Of a stretch of 64,000 nucleotides of DNA, positions 1-11,082 are shown piece by piece. The notes under the pieces were generated by a model, which made no database searches, was not told the origin of the DNA, and was given only the letters and a program-made list of their open reading frames with translations. The position numbers were made by a program, and so were the translations under genes. Every line of letters begins with the position of its first letter. Within the stretch, counting starts at the first letter, position 1. Location: assembly GCA_032871835.1 (NCBI GenBank), contig CM065295.1, forward strand, positions 20,532,501 through 20,596,500, in the 5' to 3' direction. This DNA comes from Dipteronia dyeriana. Its lineage: Eukaryota; Streptophyta; Magnoliopsida; Sapindales; Sapindaceae.

Positions 1-1141
1 CTATTTTAAAACTAAGGTTTTCTATTAACCGTTAATGCACCTAGACTCTATAGGATTAAACGACTAACTTTAATCAAGTTATCTAGTGTATTAACAAATT
101 CATTATTAGAATCATATTCTAATTAACTAATAAATTATTTATGATTTTTAACAATTAAAAATATAATCTATTAATGACTAATCTAAGCCTTTGTAAACTA
201 TTTACTAAGGTCAGATTATTATGTTAGTGTTTACCAAGTTTTAACTATTAAAATCCTAACACTTTATTCGGATCATTTATTATTAGGTTATTAATCAAAT
301 TAATCCTAATAAATGACCCTATTAATCTAATTTTTTAAACAATTTAATAACTAGATTAATATTAATGAGAATTACCAAGTTTTCTAACCATTAAAAAACT
401 AATATCATTATTCATAGCCATTTATGTATTTACTCATTTTAATCACATTAAAAAACTACATAAAGTATCAGGCTATGATGCATGTATGACATATCAAATA
501 TATTGGTGTAGGCACATATAATCTAAATGACATACGTATGCATAAAAATGCTTTTATCATCACATAATATAAAACATACATGAATTGATCGAGTACTGTG
601 GATTATTTAACCTAAAAAATTGGAATCTAAAATTACAAAAAAATCCCCAAGGCATTCCTTGGTCTTTTAGTAACTTCAGATATCTTCCAGTCTCTTCAGG
701 TTACTCCGATTCATCTCATGAATCCAAAACGGAAAATCTGCACAGAACGCACTAGGCAACATTTACCAACGGAACCGTGCAAGACAATGTGAACGGTGCG
801 TGAACAGTGTCGGTAAACAGTACCTCGGTGAATAGTATTCTGTGAACAGTACCACATGAACAGTACCCAGGTGAACAATGTTCGGTGTCGCACACGTTTC
901 CAGTTCTTCGTTTACATGTTACAAGTATATTTATTTACAATACAATAACATTAAAAGTAAAAAAAATAAAAATTATACAACCCATAAATCCTAAATCCAC
1001 AGTACCATAAAAAATTACAATCAACCATATTTAAATTAAACAATTTAATTATAAGCATCTATACAACCATAAAGATGGTACCTACACATTCATACATATA
1101 GGAGCATCAAAAAAAAAATTCCTATTCCGAAAAATAAATTG
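1..1141 (-). mobile_element. Internal non-coding part of a minus-strand Copia-type element (CopA-1), continuing beyond the window
   Basis: This AT-rich stretch lies on the internal side of a primer-binding-site match (1142-1153) and a CopA LTR, so it should be the start of the element's interior read leftward. No gag or pol reading frame is visible. The only structure seen is a cluster of imperfect GTGAACAGTAC-like repeats at about 760-885. The element may be non-autonomous, or its coding part may lie left of the window. Assignment rests on the adjacent LTR and primer site only. Confidence 0.5.
760..885. repeat. Imperfect short tandem repeats based on GTGAACAGTAC
   Basis: About seven diverged copies of a 10-14 base unit (variants include gtgaacggtgc, gtgaacagtgt, gtgaatagtat, gtgaacagtac, atgaacagtac and gtgaacaatgt) follow one another. 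The small minus-strand reading frame over this stretch is a by-product of the repeat and is not called as a gene. Confidence 0.6.
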
Positions 1142-1155
1142 GCTCTGATATCAAT
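1142..1155 (-). promoter_or_regulatory. Primer binding site (initiator tRNA-Met type), CopA-1
   Basis: The reverse complement reads TTGATATCAGAGC, one base from the usual plant Copia primer site TGGTATCAGAGC. It sits directly inside the LTR edge at 1156, so this LTR is the 5' LTR of a minus-strand element. The G-to-A change would weaken pairing with the tRNA. Confidence 0.75.
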
Positions 1156-1790
1156 TGTCGGAACCCCGTTCACCGGTCACGCAACAGAAGTAAGGTTTAA
1201 AAAAAAATTCAGAACATAATTTTTATCTGGGACCAGTGAACTTGGGATTGTAAATATATTCGAAACTGATACATACAATATGTAAACACATGAAATTGTA
1301 ATCAATAAAATCAGAAGAAGAAAATTATACCAATGTTTGGAGGCTTCTTCACTTTATAATATGCTTCTTTCTGAATCACTCGATCTTTCTCGCTATCTTC
1401 CGAGACTGGTAACTGTGTGTGGGCGCGTTACGGTCTTAAAAACTTAAATGGAGGATTCAAAGAGAAACCTTGATGAAACTCTTTCTTCTTGAGAGAGAAA
1501 ACTACTTAGTACCAGTACGCATACTGCACATCATACACCAAAAACCCTTATTTGTTTTTTTTTTATTCTTTACGTGTGTATAAGGTACACACCAACAAAA
1601 ATCACTCTTTTTCTAAATTTTTATTCACGCACACAATTCGCATTTGCATCTAATGCAAAAAAAATTATGTTGTACGGGTACCAATTTGCACCACATTGTT
1701 TCTCTTTTTATTATTGATTCAAGCACCCATGTGTTTGTATCCTATTCAAACAATGATATATGTCCATTGTTTTATCTTCTTTTTAAATAT

Positions 1791-1795
<5 letters not shown>

Positions 1796-1831
<36 letters not shown>
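1796..1831. repeat. (TA)n microsatellite
   Basis: Uninterrupted TA dinucleotides lie within the CopA LTR. The Tyr/Ile-rich reading frames crossing it are artefacts of the repeat. Confidence 0.9.
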
Positions 1832-1835
<4 letters not shown>

Positions 1836-2366
1836 TTATTATATTTTGATCAAACTAATCAATTTAAATCTTTTAAAATATCTCATATCTTTAATAATAT
1901 TAATAAATTTGTTTTGAATTCAAACTCTTAAAATTTAAAAATAAATATATAATTTAATAAAAATAAAATAATCAACTTATTTTATCTTTAAAAATTAAAT
2001 ATCAATCAACATCCTCCAACTAATGATTAATTAAACAATTAAATAATCTATTTATTTAATTTACATAATCATTAATATTCATTAATTAAATAATCTCATT
2101 ATTCAATTAATTCCCGAATAAACACGTGTCACATTTGATACTCCGTTTTTTGTGTCGTTACCAAATTACGATTATCAAAAGAATATTTATAAAAAGTCCT
2201 ACGCAATGTGCTCTAAAGTTTAAAAATAAGTAAAGAGGTAAGTGAGGGTATCGTCCACAGGGAGGTGTCATTCGTCGACCATTTCACGTTCTAGTATTTA
2301 TTGAAAGCATGTAAATAAGAATATGGCAATGGTGAGAGTGGTGTGTGTGAAGTGTAAGCATTTTAC

Positions 2367-2368
<2 letters not shown>

Positions 2369-2442
<74 letters not shown>
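2369..2442. repeat. (TG)37 microsatellite
   Basis: A pure TG run of 74 bases lies inside the solo LTR. A minus-strand His/Thr frame across it is an artefact. Such loci are normally highly length-polymorphic. Confidence 0.95.
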
Positions 2443-2445
<3 letters not shown>

Positions 2446-2677
2446 GAATGTAAATAAAAAGAATGCAAAATAAAATAAAAGGAATATGGAGAGGTGAGAA
2501 TGGTGATTAAAGTGACAAATAATAAAATGGTGGATAGGAGAGATGCATGAGAATGATCACACAATGTTCATAAAGCTCACCGTACATAAGTGCATAAATA
2601 GTGGTTGTTAAGCATTAAGGACATCCAATTCAAGATATAATGAAAGAATACAAAATGGATAGAAAGGAGACCCCTCA

Positions 2678-2752
2678 TCCGTAACCGGGAATCGAACACC
2701 GGGTCTTCTCGGATGTCAATCCGAGATGTCCTTACCACTGGATGACAACGGC
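2678..2752 (-). pseudogene. tRNA-Glu-like sequence (probable tRNA pseudogene) inside the solo LTR
   Basis: The minus strand reads CCGTTGTCATCCAGTGGTAA at the 5' side, close to plant tRNA-Glu (box A region), and GTTCGATTCCCGG at the 3' side (T-loop / box B). The acceptor ends CCGT..ACGG still pair in part. The anticodon arm differs from tRNA-Glu: a 6-base stem CTCGGA/TCCGAG encloses TTGACA, so the loop is abnormal and no certain anticodon can be given. The T-stem is also mismatched. I call it a tRNA-like relic rather than a working gene. It lies in the same orientation as the LTR. Confidence 0.6.
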
Positions 2753-2780
2753 ATTCTCCAATCTCATGAATGCACAACCA

Positions 2781-2803
2781 CCCCCCCCCCCCCCCCCCCC
2801 CCC
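2781..2803. repeat. Poly-C run of 23 bases
   Basis: Twenty-three uninterrupted C residues lie within the solo LTR. Runs like this are also prone to assembly length error. Confidence 0.95.
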
Positions 2804-3828
2804 TCAATTAAGGACATTCAATTCAAGCTAAGGGCTTGTTCTCTCAATTGAGAGATTTACAAACTCAAATCACTCCCCAAGGTCTCGGTGAAGTAATTGT
2901 GCCTTAAGTCCCTACCATTAAGCATATGAACATAAGTCAAAACCTACTTTAGCAAGGTCTTGCATAGAACAAGTTTCATTCATTCTTTAGAGCTAATTGG
3001 TTAAGATTATACCCGGATTGGTCCTCCTAGGTACAACCAAAAACCCACAAACACTCAAACCCATCCATACATGTTAATTTCGACCTTCCAAAGACATACA
3101 CACACAAATGAGATATTTGATTACAACTACTCCTATAATTAAGTTAATCTACTCCTAATCTCATCCATGAACACATATCAATTTCCAATCTCCATACACA
3201 AGCATATCAAGATAAGAGATTATTCAATAATAGCAAGAACAAATCAAAACCCAAATGAATATATAAAATCAACCAACATATATTGAGCACAAATTAGGTT
3301 TACAATATTACCCAAGTGAGGATTACACATCAAAGACAACAAGATATATAAGAGAAGAGTTTAAAGGAGACAACCCTTGAAGATGATCTTCTCCATGGGC
3401 TCCTTGCTTGCTAGCTCAAAATTGGTCCAAGACCTCTCCTTTCTCCATTCAATCTACTCTAAAATGTGGTGGAGGATGTGTAGAAATGGGTGGTGGTGAG
3501 CTTCCCACGGAGGAGGACCTCCATGGGAGCTTTGGAAGCTTCTCTCTCTCTTGATTTGTGAAGAAGATGAAGAAAATAATGGCTTTCTTGTCTTTGTTGT
3601 TGTTGTTGTGTCCAGAGAAGAGGAAAAAAATGATATATTTATAGTTAGGGAAAGTTTTTGGATGAATTGGGGTGCAAAAGGGCACATTTACCCCTATGAA
3701 AATGGCCTAAAACCGACATGTCGCCATCTGGAATCAGGTGTGTCGCTGTCTTGCAAGACGACACACCGGGCGACAGTGATTTTCGTGACTTAGTGTCACA
3801 GTCGCGACACTAAATTCCAGCCTCATGA

Positions 3829-4121
3829 ACCGTTACGAAAAATACGCATATCTCCCTCTAGAAAACCCGGAATTGCGATCCGTAAAAACCGATGAAAAGA
3901 AGACTTCTGGGGCTTTCTAAATATATGAATAAATGAACGTGATTCAATCTAAGGAGAGAGATATGGCCCCCGAAAGTTGGGTATTCAGCATGAAGCTCTC
4001 TGCCCTGTTTCCAGCCTTACGCACCGTTACAGAAACACGCATATCTCCCTCTAGAAAACCCAAAATTAAGATCCGCAAAAACCGTCGGAAAGAAGACTTC
4101 TGGGGCTTTCTAAAAATAGGT
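3829..4121. repeat. Two direct copies of a ~100-base LTR block
   Basis: The stretches starting near 3829 and 4022 share ACCGTTAC, then CGCATATCTCCCTCTAGAAA, then a GATCCG block and AAGAAGACTTCTGGGGCTTT. They are about 190 bases apart inside the solo LTR. Related text occurs at about 5764-5855 and 9105-9165 in the other Tat-like fragments, so this is a family feature that was locally duplicated here. Confidence 0.75.
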
Positions 4122-5396
4122 GGTACGAAACCCAATACACTTTGAGCAGGGAGATATAGACCCCGAAATTTAGCTTCCCAATTGTCATTAAGCTCAAATA
4201 TCATATGTAGGGAATATGTACCTACACAAAGCTCAACAAACACATTATATACAAAAATACGCTCAAAAACGAGAACAAATGATAGGTAATGGGGACCTCA
4301 AATAGGTATAATTATCGTCCGATCAACATTCGTAACACAATTAATTGGACAATCCAATTAATTAACCGTGACCCTTGTTACCTAAATCGATCGGGGCTAG
4401 AAAGGGGACCTAATGGACCCACAGTATTTTGAGCTCCAATAATCCTCGGAATCAATAATTAAAATCTTTTATTAATATTCCTTGATTATTAACTCCGGTG
4501 TTATTTCACTAAAAACCTGAAGCTGCACTCTCTTAACTGTAGACACTTTTACACAGACCGATACAACTTGGTGTCCATCGATATAGCTATTACATATGGT
4601 GTGATCCTCCACAGTAGTTCATAATTAGAGCTGGGTCATAATGTCCGTTATACCCCTCTAATTATATATATCCTTTAAGTACCGTTGATTCTATAATGAA
4701 CAATAAATCCTATTTCCTCACGGAATTAGGAGAGCGCTCATATTGTCCAAGCCCCGAATCAACCCTTAAGAGAACTACCATCTACTTCTCACAAGAAGGA
4801 GTGGATTCCACTATTGTATACAAACCTTCCCAGCCACAAGACAAACTGTAATCCCAACACACGGAGCATATTGATCAGGAAATGCATCTGACCTCACCCA
4901 TGGTTTATCAAGGACCACGATTTAACCTGAAGGAGTCGATAAGACACTCAGGATTAATATCACCCACATATAGTCATCATTAGTTGATATATATGAATCT
5001 CATCAGTAAACGGATCTTTGTGAGTGATTCATATAGATCATGGCCCAGTCCTATATTATCACATCATACAAGCTGCCTCCATTCTCATATCTCATATCAA
5101 TGAATCAGGATAGAATCAACGTACATTACGGAATGAACCACAGCTATAGATTAACCACAAATACAGTACACATCTTTATTTGCTATCTATGGACCCTTTA
5201 AATTGCACGTCTCTTGCTGTATCCATCCATATATGACACTCATATACACAGTTCGAGATTACATCTGGCAATCTTGGATGTTAAATATATGCACAAGTTA
5301 TAAATAAACAACACAACAAGAATGAATTGAAATTTTCCTTTTATTTATTTCATAAATTCATTTACAAATTACATCTTTAGGGCATAAACCCCAACA

Positions 5397-6080
5397 CTCC
5401 CATGGAGGGAAAACCTCCATGGGAGCAAGATCTCTCCTTATTTGTGGAGAAAAGATGAAGAAGATGAAGAAAATGGATGAGAGAATAGAAGAGGTGTGAA
5501 AAGGGAAAATAGGGGAAGATTTATCTGAAGAATAAGAAGAAAATTGGGTATTTATAGTGTGGGAGGTTAGGGTATGACTTTGGGGTGAAAAGACAATAAT
5601 ACCCCTCTGAAAATGGCTGAAAAACGTATTTCTATCCATAAATGTGGTACGCATCAACACACGTACCGCACATCACTTTTTGGAGCCTTCTGCCCAAAAA
5701 TGTGATGCGAAGTGCGGTACACATTTTGGACTCACGTGGTATGCAAACGTATTTCTCTGCGCACTGTTACAAAAAACGGCCATAACTTTCTCCAAAAACC
5801 TCAGAATCGTGATTTGTAAAGTGCATTGGAAAGTAGATTTCCACGGCTTTCTGAAAGATGGTTATGAGCAATGTAGTTCGATCAGAAGGGGGAGATATGA
5901 CCTTCCAAAGTTAGGGTGTTTGCACAAGCTATTCTAAATTCTTCCCTTTAACTTCCAAAACTCTTCAATTAAGCTCAAATACCTTCCGTATGGAACATGT
6001 ACCTACACAAGACTCACAAACACATAAAATATCAAAATATGCTAAAAAAACAAGAACAAAAGTTAGGTACATAAAGCATT
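5397..6080 (-). mobile_element. Fragment of a Tat/Ogre-like LTR flanking CopA-1
   Basis: The sequence parallels the right half of the solo LTR at 2136-4325: CCTCCATGGGAGC, an AAGAAGATGAAGAAAA stretch, a CCATAACTTTCTCC block, then TAAGCTCAAATA and GTACCTACACAA. CopA-1 appears to have inserted into this LTR, so the missing part would lie left of the window. The right edge is blurred and set where similarity to element E begins. Confidence 0.6.
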
Positions 6081-6089
6081 CCAATCAAA

Positions 6090-8165
6090 TACAAACAACA
6101 CAAGATGTATACATGAAAAACCCTCCAAACGAGAAAAAACCACGGGCTGTTAAGTGCGCCACACTCGATCGTAGAAATCCACTATTTGAGCAAAGGTTAC
6201 ACCCTCAAGTGATTCTTGGACTCTCACTCTCGACAACCTCAGGCTATGGCCATCGCCATTAACCATTCTTGGTTCAGCCCCTAGAGATATCTCCTGATAC
6301 ACTCTTCTTGGCGTGATTGCCTCATACTCTACCCCCATGGGCCTTTTATAGTGGCACCCAACCAATAGCTTGTCAACCCTTCCTTTGGTTGCAAGACTTG
6401 AATTGTTTGTGCACTACATACCGGTAACCATAAGACTTAATTCTCAATGAAGAGATCAACAACATATGTGAATACATAACAATATTCTAAATGAAAATAA
6501 TGCTAGGAAACACTAAATGCTTATCTAGGAATTCAAGAATATCACTAAGTACAATTCCTAGATATCAATGTCTATATGAATGCTCATAAAGGCTTAACTA
6601 GATGTGAATATGCAATGTTACAATCTAGTTATCAAAGAAAGTCATTTCAACATATGTTATCATTAAGCATGGCATGGTAATTAAATGCAATCATCAAAAT
6701 GCAGTCAATATGACCTAACTAGATAGAGGCAAATATATCCTATATGCTAGCTATCACAATACAACAACCTAAACATCAACAACAATCTCTACTTACAATA
6801 AAAATCCTAATCTAGAGGTATACAAGTGATACAAGAGATATCTTGTTAAGCTAGAACACAAGAATTATGAAAATGGTGTTCTACTTACCAAGTTACATGT
6901 GTTGATGAAGACCCATATCAAGAAACATCCTAGATGAAGCTAAATGATGTTTGTTTCATGAAAGGATGATAGATGTTTGGGCTTGGAGAGTTAAAGAAAC
7001 AATATAGGTGCTTTCTCTCACTAGGGGAGCTCTTTCTCTCACTAAGATCTAAACTTTTGAGCTCTAGGTCTGATTTGGGAAGAAGATGATATATATATAA
7101 GGTGTAAAAACGAGTTGCAAGGAAAAAGACTTTTTTACCCAAATCAGGTTTTTCGCTACAGGTTTCGTACCAAGAGGGCGCGAAAAGTTTGGAAGCGAAA
7201 ATTGTTGCCAAGTTTTTCAGGGCCATCTTTGCATGTGGAGGGGGTAAAATGTTTGGAAGCAAAAATTGCTACCAACATTTTCAGGGCCATTTTCGCTTGA
7301 GACTCGCATGAATTCCACTCTCAGCACACCAGCTTGAAATTCAAGCGGATCAAAACATGGCCAAACGACTTTGAAACCTTTTGTATAATATATTGTTGGA
7401 AATGTATGGAAGTTTACTTTCTACTCCAATTAACAAAATGTGATTTGGATGATTGTAGAAACAATTATGTTCAAATGAGTGACCAAAGGTCAAAAATGGA
7501 CAACAACATAGATGCCCTGCTTTTATGGTCACTTTGGAGATATCAAAACCAATATAAACGTTCATGATATATTATGAATAATATACCGTTGGAAAGGTAT
7601 AGGTGTCTAGTTTGTACAAAAAATTTCAAAACTCATTTTGAAGCAAGGTAAAAAATGTTATGGTCACACGAACATACAAAGGTCAGTTTTGAAAATTATT
7701 AAAATCTTTGAAATTCACTCTTTTGAAACTAGACACCTTACTCCATATAACCAAACCAAGAGAAGAATAAGACCTTCTCAAATGGTCACTCAACATGCTA
7801 AGACAAGCATACCATCGTGCAAGTGTGACCGTTTCCGATTGAACAACGAAAAATGAATCAAACACATAACAATTACCACACTTAAGACTAAGAATGAAAT
7901 GCATGATAACACATGCAACAACTCAAAAACATGAAGTGTGTGTGTGTACAATAACAAATGCATGTCAATATAAATGCATATATAAGAAATGTGAGTGTGT
8001 ACAACTAAATCTCTTCACTAAGAATTAGGCACAAGTGAACTACCTCTTGACGCTCACCTGGATCTTGGACGCTTGCCATTGAAAGCCTAAACTACCCATT
8101 ACACATTGAATCCCAAATGTGATTTATCATGAAATAAGCCAATCATAAAACTGAGGTTCTTACAT
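6090..8165. mobile_element. Repetitive element E, copy 1 (class uncertain, probably an LTR)
   Basis: This stretch is collinear with 33130-36941 once the CopA solo LTR there is removed. Shared blocks include TTAAGTGCGCCACACTCG, CAATGAAGAGAT, TATGCTTATCTAGGA, GCTAGCTATCACAA, TTTCTCTCACTAAGATCTA and, at the end, CATGAAATAA.CCAATCA followed by TTACA. No coding potential is seen. Length near 2 kb, a TTTTACA-like end and a GTGGAAAACCC-type motif near the start suggest a solo LTR, but the 5' edge and any target duplication were not resolved here. Confidence 0.65.
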
Positions 8166-9060
8166 ATCGGTACTAGTACGTTGCTGGTAAGGGTGAACAT
8201 GTGTAGCTGGAATGATACTACAATAGTGGTGTAGAGAGAATTTATGTAGGGTGCCTTTCTTTTCCTTGATTCGTGGATCAGATCTGGATCCCCCTTCTTG
8301 GAGAGAGTTTTTTCATATTTATAGGTTCTAATTCTTGTTGCCCACTCCTTTAATTTAGTTAATCAATTTGCAATCATCAGAATTTTGATTTGGCATTGAT
8401 GGAGTTGACTATTTTCTCGTTAATGGCATTGTGAATGGCTATTAAATAGTTTACCGATCTCTCATTAATGACGGTGTGAATTACCATCAAAGAGTTAACT
8501 ATCTTCATTAATGGGGTTGATTATCTCTATTAATAGGGTCAACTGTCTCCATTAATTGCATTGTGAACGGCCATTAAAGAGTTGACTATCTTCATTAATG
8601 TGGTTGAGTATCTCCATTAATAGGGTTGACTATCTCCATTAACGGTGTTGTATATGGCCAGAGAGGTCAATTTTCTCTTCTTTTGGTTGGAGACTTCCTA
8701 CTGTCATTTCCTATTATGGACGTGTGGTAGATGCTTAGTGGATCTGTCCCGGATAGGTAGGGTATCGGGTAATTGATGCGGTTTCCTCCTTAACACGCTG
8801 GATCTTTCTCACTATCACTCTCCATGTTGGATGGACGAGATATGCGTATTGGGCCGGTCCAGGATAGGTATCGTGGTACTTAGATACCAGGTAGCTGGTA
8901 TCGCGGTACTGGTACCCTTTGATACCAAGGAAAAGGCCTACTGTGGCATTGACTATTTCTAGATCATGGCATCTACGTTTCTCGGTACCAAGGAAGCGGG
9001 ATGGTCCCAATCCAGGTCCTATCAGGAATCAGCTCGATGGAAAAATTTTCTTTGGATCCC
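8166..9060. other. Gene-free stretch with imperfect repeats
   Basis: No gene is visible. From about 8395 to 8655 a degenerate unit of roughly 20-30 bases (forms of TTGACTATCTCCATTAATGGG) recurs about eight times. The rest may be old LTR sequence, but I could not match it to another copy in the window. Confidence 0.5.
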
Positions 9061-9906
9061 TACCAAAAAAGTTTGTTAACAATGAGAATAACACCTTTTA
9101 GAAAATTTAGAATCCGAGCCATAATTTTTTCGAAAACTAGATATCTGGGACTTTCCAAATATATATAGCATGAAACCAAGTTCAATTTATAGAAAGAGTT
9201 ATGGCATCTGCAAGTTTGACGCAGTGAAAACGTAACAAGAATTAGACCGACGTCTAAATTCTATTAAAAACTAGAATCCACCAGAATAAAGTTAAAACTT
9301 CTAAAATTTTATTCAATAATAAGTTGTCTGAGCCTTTTGGCTTACAAGGCTATTTAAAGTGAAAAAACTGTAACCTGCATCCTTGTTGGACAAGAAACAG
9401 GATTACATATCAAAAGCTGCCTAAAATAGCAAAAACTGCCAAAAATAACGAAATCACAGATGTTGCGGAAATAAAATATACTAACGACCACAATCAAGCC
9501 GCAATTAACGGTAGACGATTCTGGCTTGTCAAAGTCAACTTATGACAAAAAAGAAAATTTCCCAAAAAGGAAATAATTGTGATTTCAAGGCCTAAATGAT
9601 GGAATTTGGCCGAAAAAGGAGGTGCCTCAACACCAAAGGCTTTGATTTCTAAAGATCTCGCTAATTTCCATCAATTAAGGTAATTTAATCTTTGATTTAG
9701 GATCTAGGACTCAGCCACTTCCTTACAATTTCATCCATTTTCCACTTTTTGCCTCTTAACTCTCCAAATAAGTTCAAACCCCTTATTTAGGGTTAATTAT
9801 CTACACAAAGCTCATAAAACACATTAAATTACCAAAAATACCCGAGAAACGGGTGCAAGCAATAGAAAAATGGGGGCCTAAAACAAGTATAGAAATGACA
9901 TCATCA
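9061..9906 (-). mobile_element. Tat/Ogre-like LTR fragment, 5' end at 9906
   Basis: Read on the minus strand it starts TGATGATGTCATTTCTATAC and continues with CTTGTTTTAGGCCCCC and GTGTTTTATGAGCTTTGTG, the same layout as the solo LTR at 2136-4325. The CCATAATTTTTTCGAAAACTAG block near 9120 is another shared feature. The left limit is uncertain. Confidence 0.6.
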
Positions 9907-10116
9907 GGAACACTAAACACAACACTCTTTGTAGAATCAGTCGAAGGGTTAATTAAGGGGCTAAGCCACACACTTTTTGTCCTCCAAACCTATATTCGTT
10001 ACACTACAACTTGAGGCATTCCAATATTGAAATTATACAACCCACACCACGATGAAATACTTACACCACCACTAACAACAAACCCGACTCTTCTAGAATG
10101 CAAGAATTCTAATTTA
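9907..10116. other. Gene-free stretch, no recognised feature
   Basis: This lies between the Tat-like LTR end and the recognisable start of the next LTR. The 155-residue + strand frame starting here at 10027 runs on through an LTR edge and has no recognisable domain, so it is not called as a gene. Confidence 0.4.
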
Positions 10117-10311
10117 ACAAACTTTCCTTTTCCGATTAGCACAAGAACTTCCCAAAGAAAATACTTTCCTATTCTTCTTGGTCTTCAAACCTCCCTTAAA
10201 CACCATCTTCAACTTCCAAACGTTATCCCACGTCTCCAGGAAGTTCCATATCAATTGAGTCTTGTTTGGTTAACATTGGGTTCACTTGAGAATATGAGCC
10301 AAAACCTAACA
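10117..10311 (-). mobile_element. 3' LTR remnant of a short Copia-like element (minus)
   Basis: These ~195 bases repeat the right end of the LTR at 11083-11908 almost base for base (CCTTTTCCGATTAGCACAAG, TTATCCCACGTCTCCAGGAA, TGAGCCAAAACCTAACA). On the minus strand it starts TGTTAGGTTTTGGCTC. A purine tract complement (ATTCTCTCCTTT) follows directly at 10312, as expected for a polypurine tract before a 3' LTR. The far end of this LTR is missing or too diverged to see. Confidence 0.75.
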
Positions 10312-11067
10312 ATTCTCTCCTTTGGCTTGAATTCTCAAGACCTTTGTCCACAGTCACGATTCTCATCACCAGGAATCAACATACCCACCACAAGGTATAA
10401 CCACTTAGGAACGAACCATCCTAAGATTTTTTTTTTCTTCTTCCTTATGCTTTGTGTTCATTGTTCAGGCACCATGTCGAAAAATACCTGCTGAAATTAT
10501 GATGCAACTCCTCACATCAGATTACCAGGGAGTTCGTCAGCCATCGACATCTTTGTCCACCATACACCTTGCATTACTTTCTTACCAATGCTTTGTGCAC
10601 AATTATGGACCACTAGCAGCAACATATCCTCTTCCATGGCCAGTGGGGAAAACTGCCAAAAGGATAAACATGTCCTTGCATCACCCAATCATGTGAAAGA
10701 CATTTCATCCTTGCATCACATACCTGGTGAAAGACTTGTTACTAGAACGGGGAGTGCTTTACCGGATAAGCCCCACACCACCACCGGAGACTTTGAGCGT
10801 TCAATTTTTTTTTAATATTCAATTAGTGCCTTGTGTAACCCAGATTGGATCTCCATGACTTGTACCTGCTACCACAAGCTAAAAAAAAAAGTTCTCCTCC
10901 ATCTCTATTTTTCTTTTCATCAAACCCACCGAGTTCGAAACCGCTTTCAATATGTATCTTCTTTGCTAAACCATACTAGGCAACCATCATCATCATCCTA
11001 ATACTACCAAGTCCTCCATACGATCTCCCGTACAGACTTGTAAAAAAAATGTCATCGCTAAACCAAG
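10312..11067 (-). mobile_element. Short internal region of the Copia-like element, no intact genes
   Basis: Only about 755 bases separate the polypurine-like tract (10312-10323) from the primer site (11068-11080), far too short for gag-pol. Reading frames of 75-80 codons here show no gag, integrase or reverse transcriptase motif. The element is either a deletion derivative or a naturally non-autonomous type. Confidence 0.6.
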
Positions 11068-11080
11068 GGCTCTGATACCA
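11068..11080 (-). promoter_or_regulatory. Primer binding site of the short Copia-like element
   Basis: The reverse complement is TGGTATCAGAGCC, an exact match to the initiator tRNA-Met primer site used by many plant Copia elements. It is two bases inside the LTR edge at 11083. Confidence 0.85.
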
Positions 11081-11082
11081 AT

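Larger units (their letters stand above)
2136..4325 (-). mobile_element. Solo LTR, Ty3/gypsy Tat/Ogre-like, inserted in CopA-1 LTR
   Basis: The element begins TGATACTCCG and ends CCGATCA, and is flanked by a perfect 5-base duplication ACATT (2131-2135 and 4326-4330). Removing it restores the CopA LTR text seen in the other copies (…GTGTCAC.TTTGTAACAC…). Read on the minus strand it starts TGATCGGACGATAATTATACC, with TTTGAGGTCCCC and GTTTGTTGAGCTTTGTG close by, a pattern I associate with Tat/Ogre LTR 5' ends. No primer site, polypurine tract or coding sequence is present, so it is a solo LTR. The family name is from recall and less certain than the boundaries. Confidence 0.85.
1156..5396 (-). 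mobile_element. CopA family Copia LTR (5' LTR, minus), split by a younger LTR
   Basis: On the minus strand the LTR starts TGTTGGGGTTTATGCCC and ends GGGGTTCCGACA, the usual TG..CA form. Two other copies in the window (27445-29531 and 33229-35346) align along its length and fix both ends. Removing the insertion at 2136-4325 and one copy of its 5-base target duplication leaves about 2.05 kb, matching the other two copies (2.09 and 2.12 kb). The other side of the element is outside the window, so its own target duplication cannot be checked. Confidence 0.85.

Noticed and set aside
711..893. 60-codon minus-strand frame near the left edge
   Set aside because: It is a by-product of the GTGAACAGTAC repeat array with no homology seen.
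2298..2564. His/Thr repeat reading frame on the minus strand
   Set aside because: It is created by the (TG)37 microsatellite within the solo LTR.
10027..10494. 155-codon + strand reading frame
   Set aside because: It crosses the 3' LTR remnant and polypurine tract of the short Copia-like element and has no recognisable domain or codon pattern.
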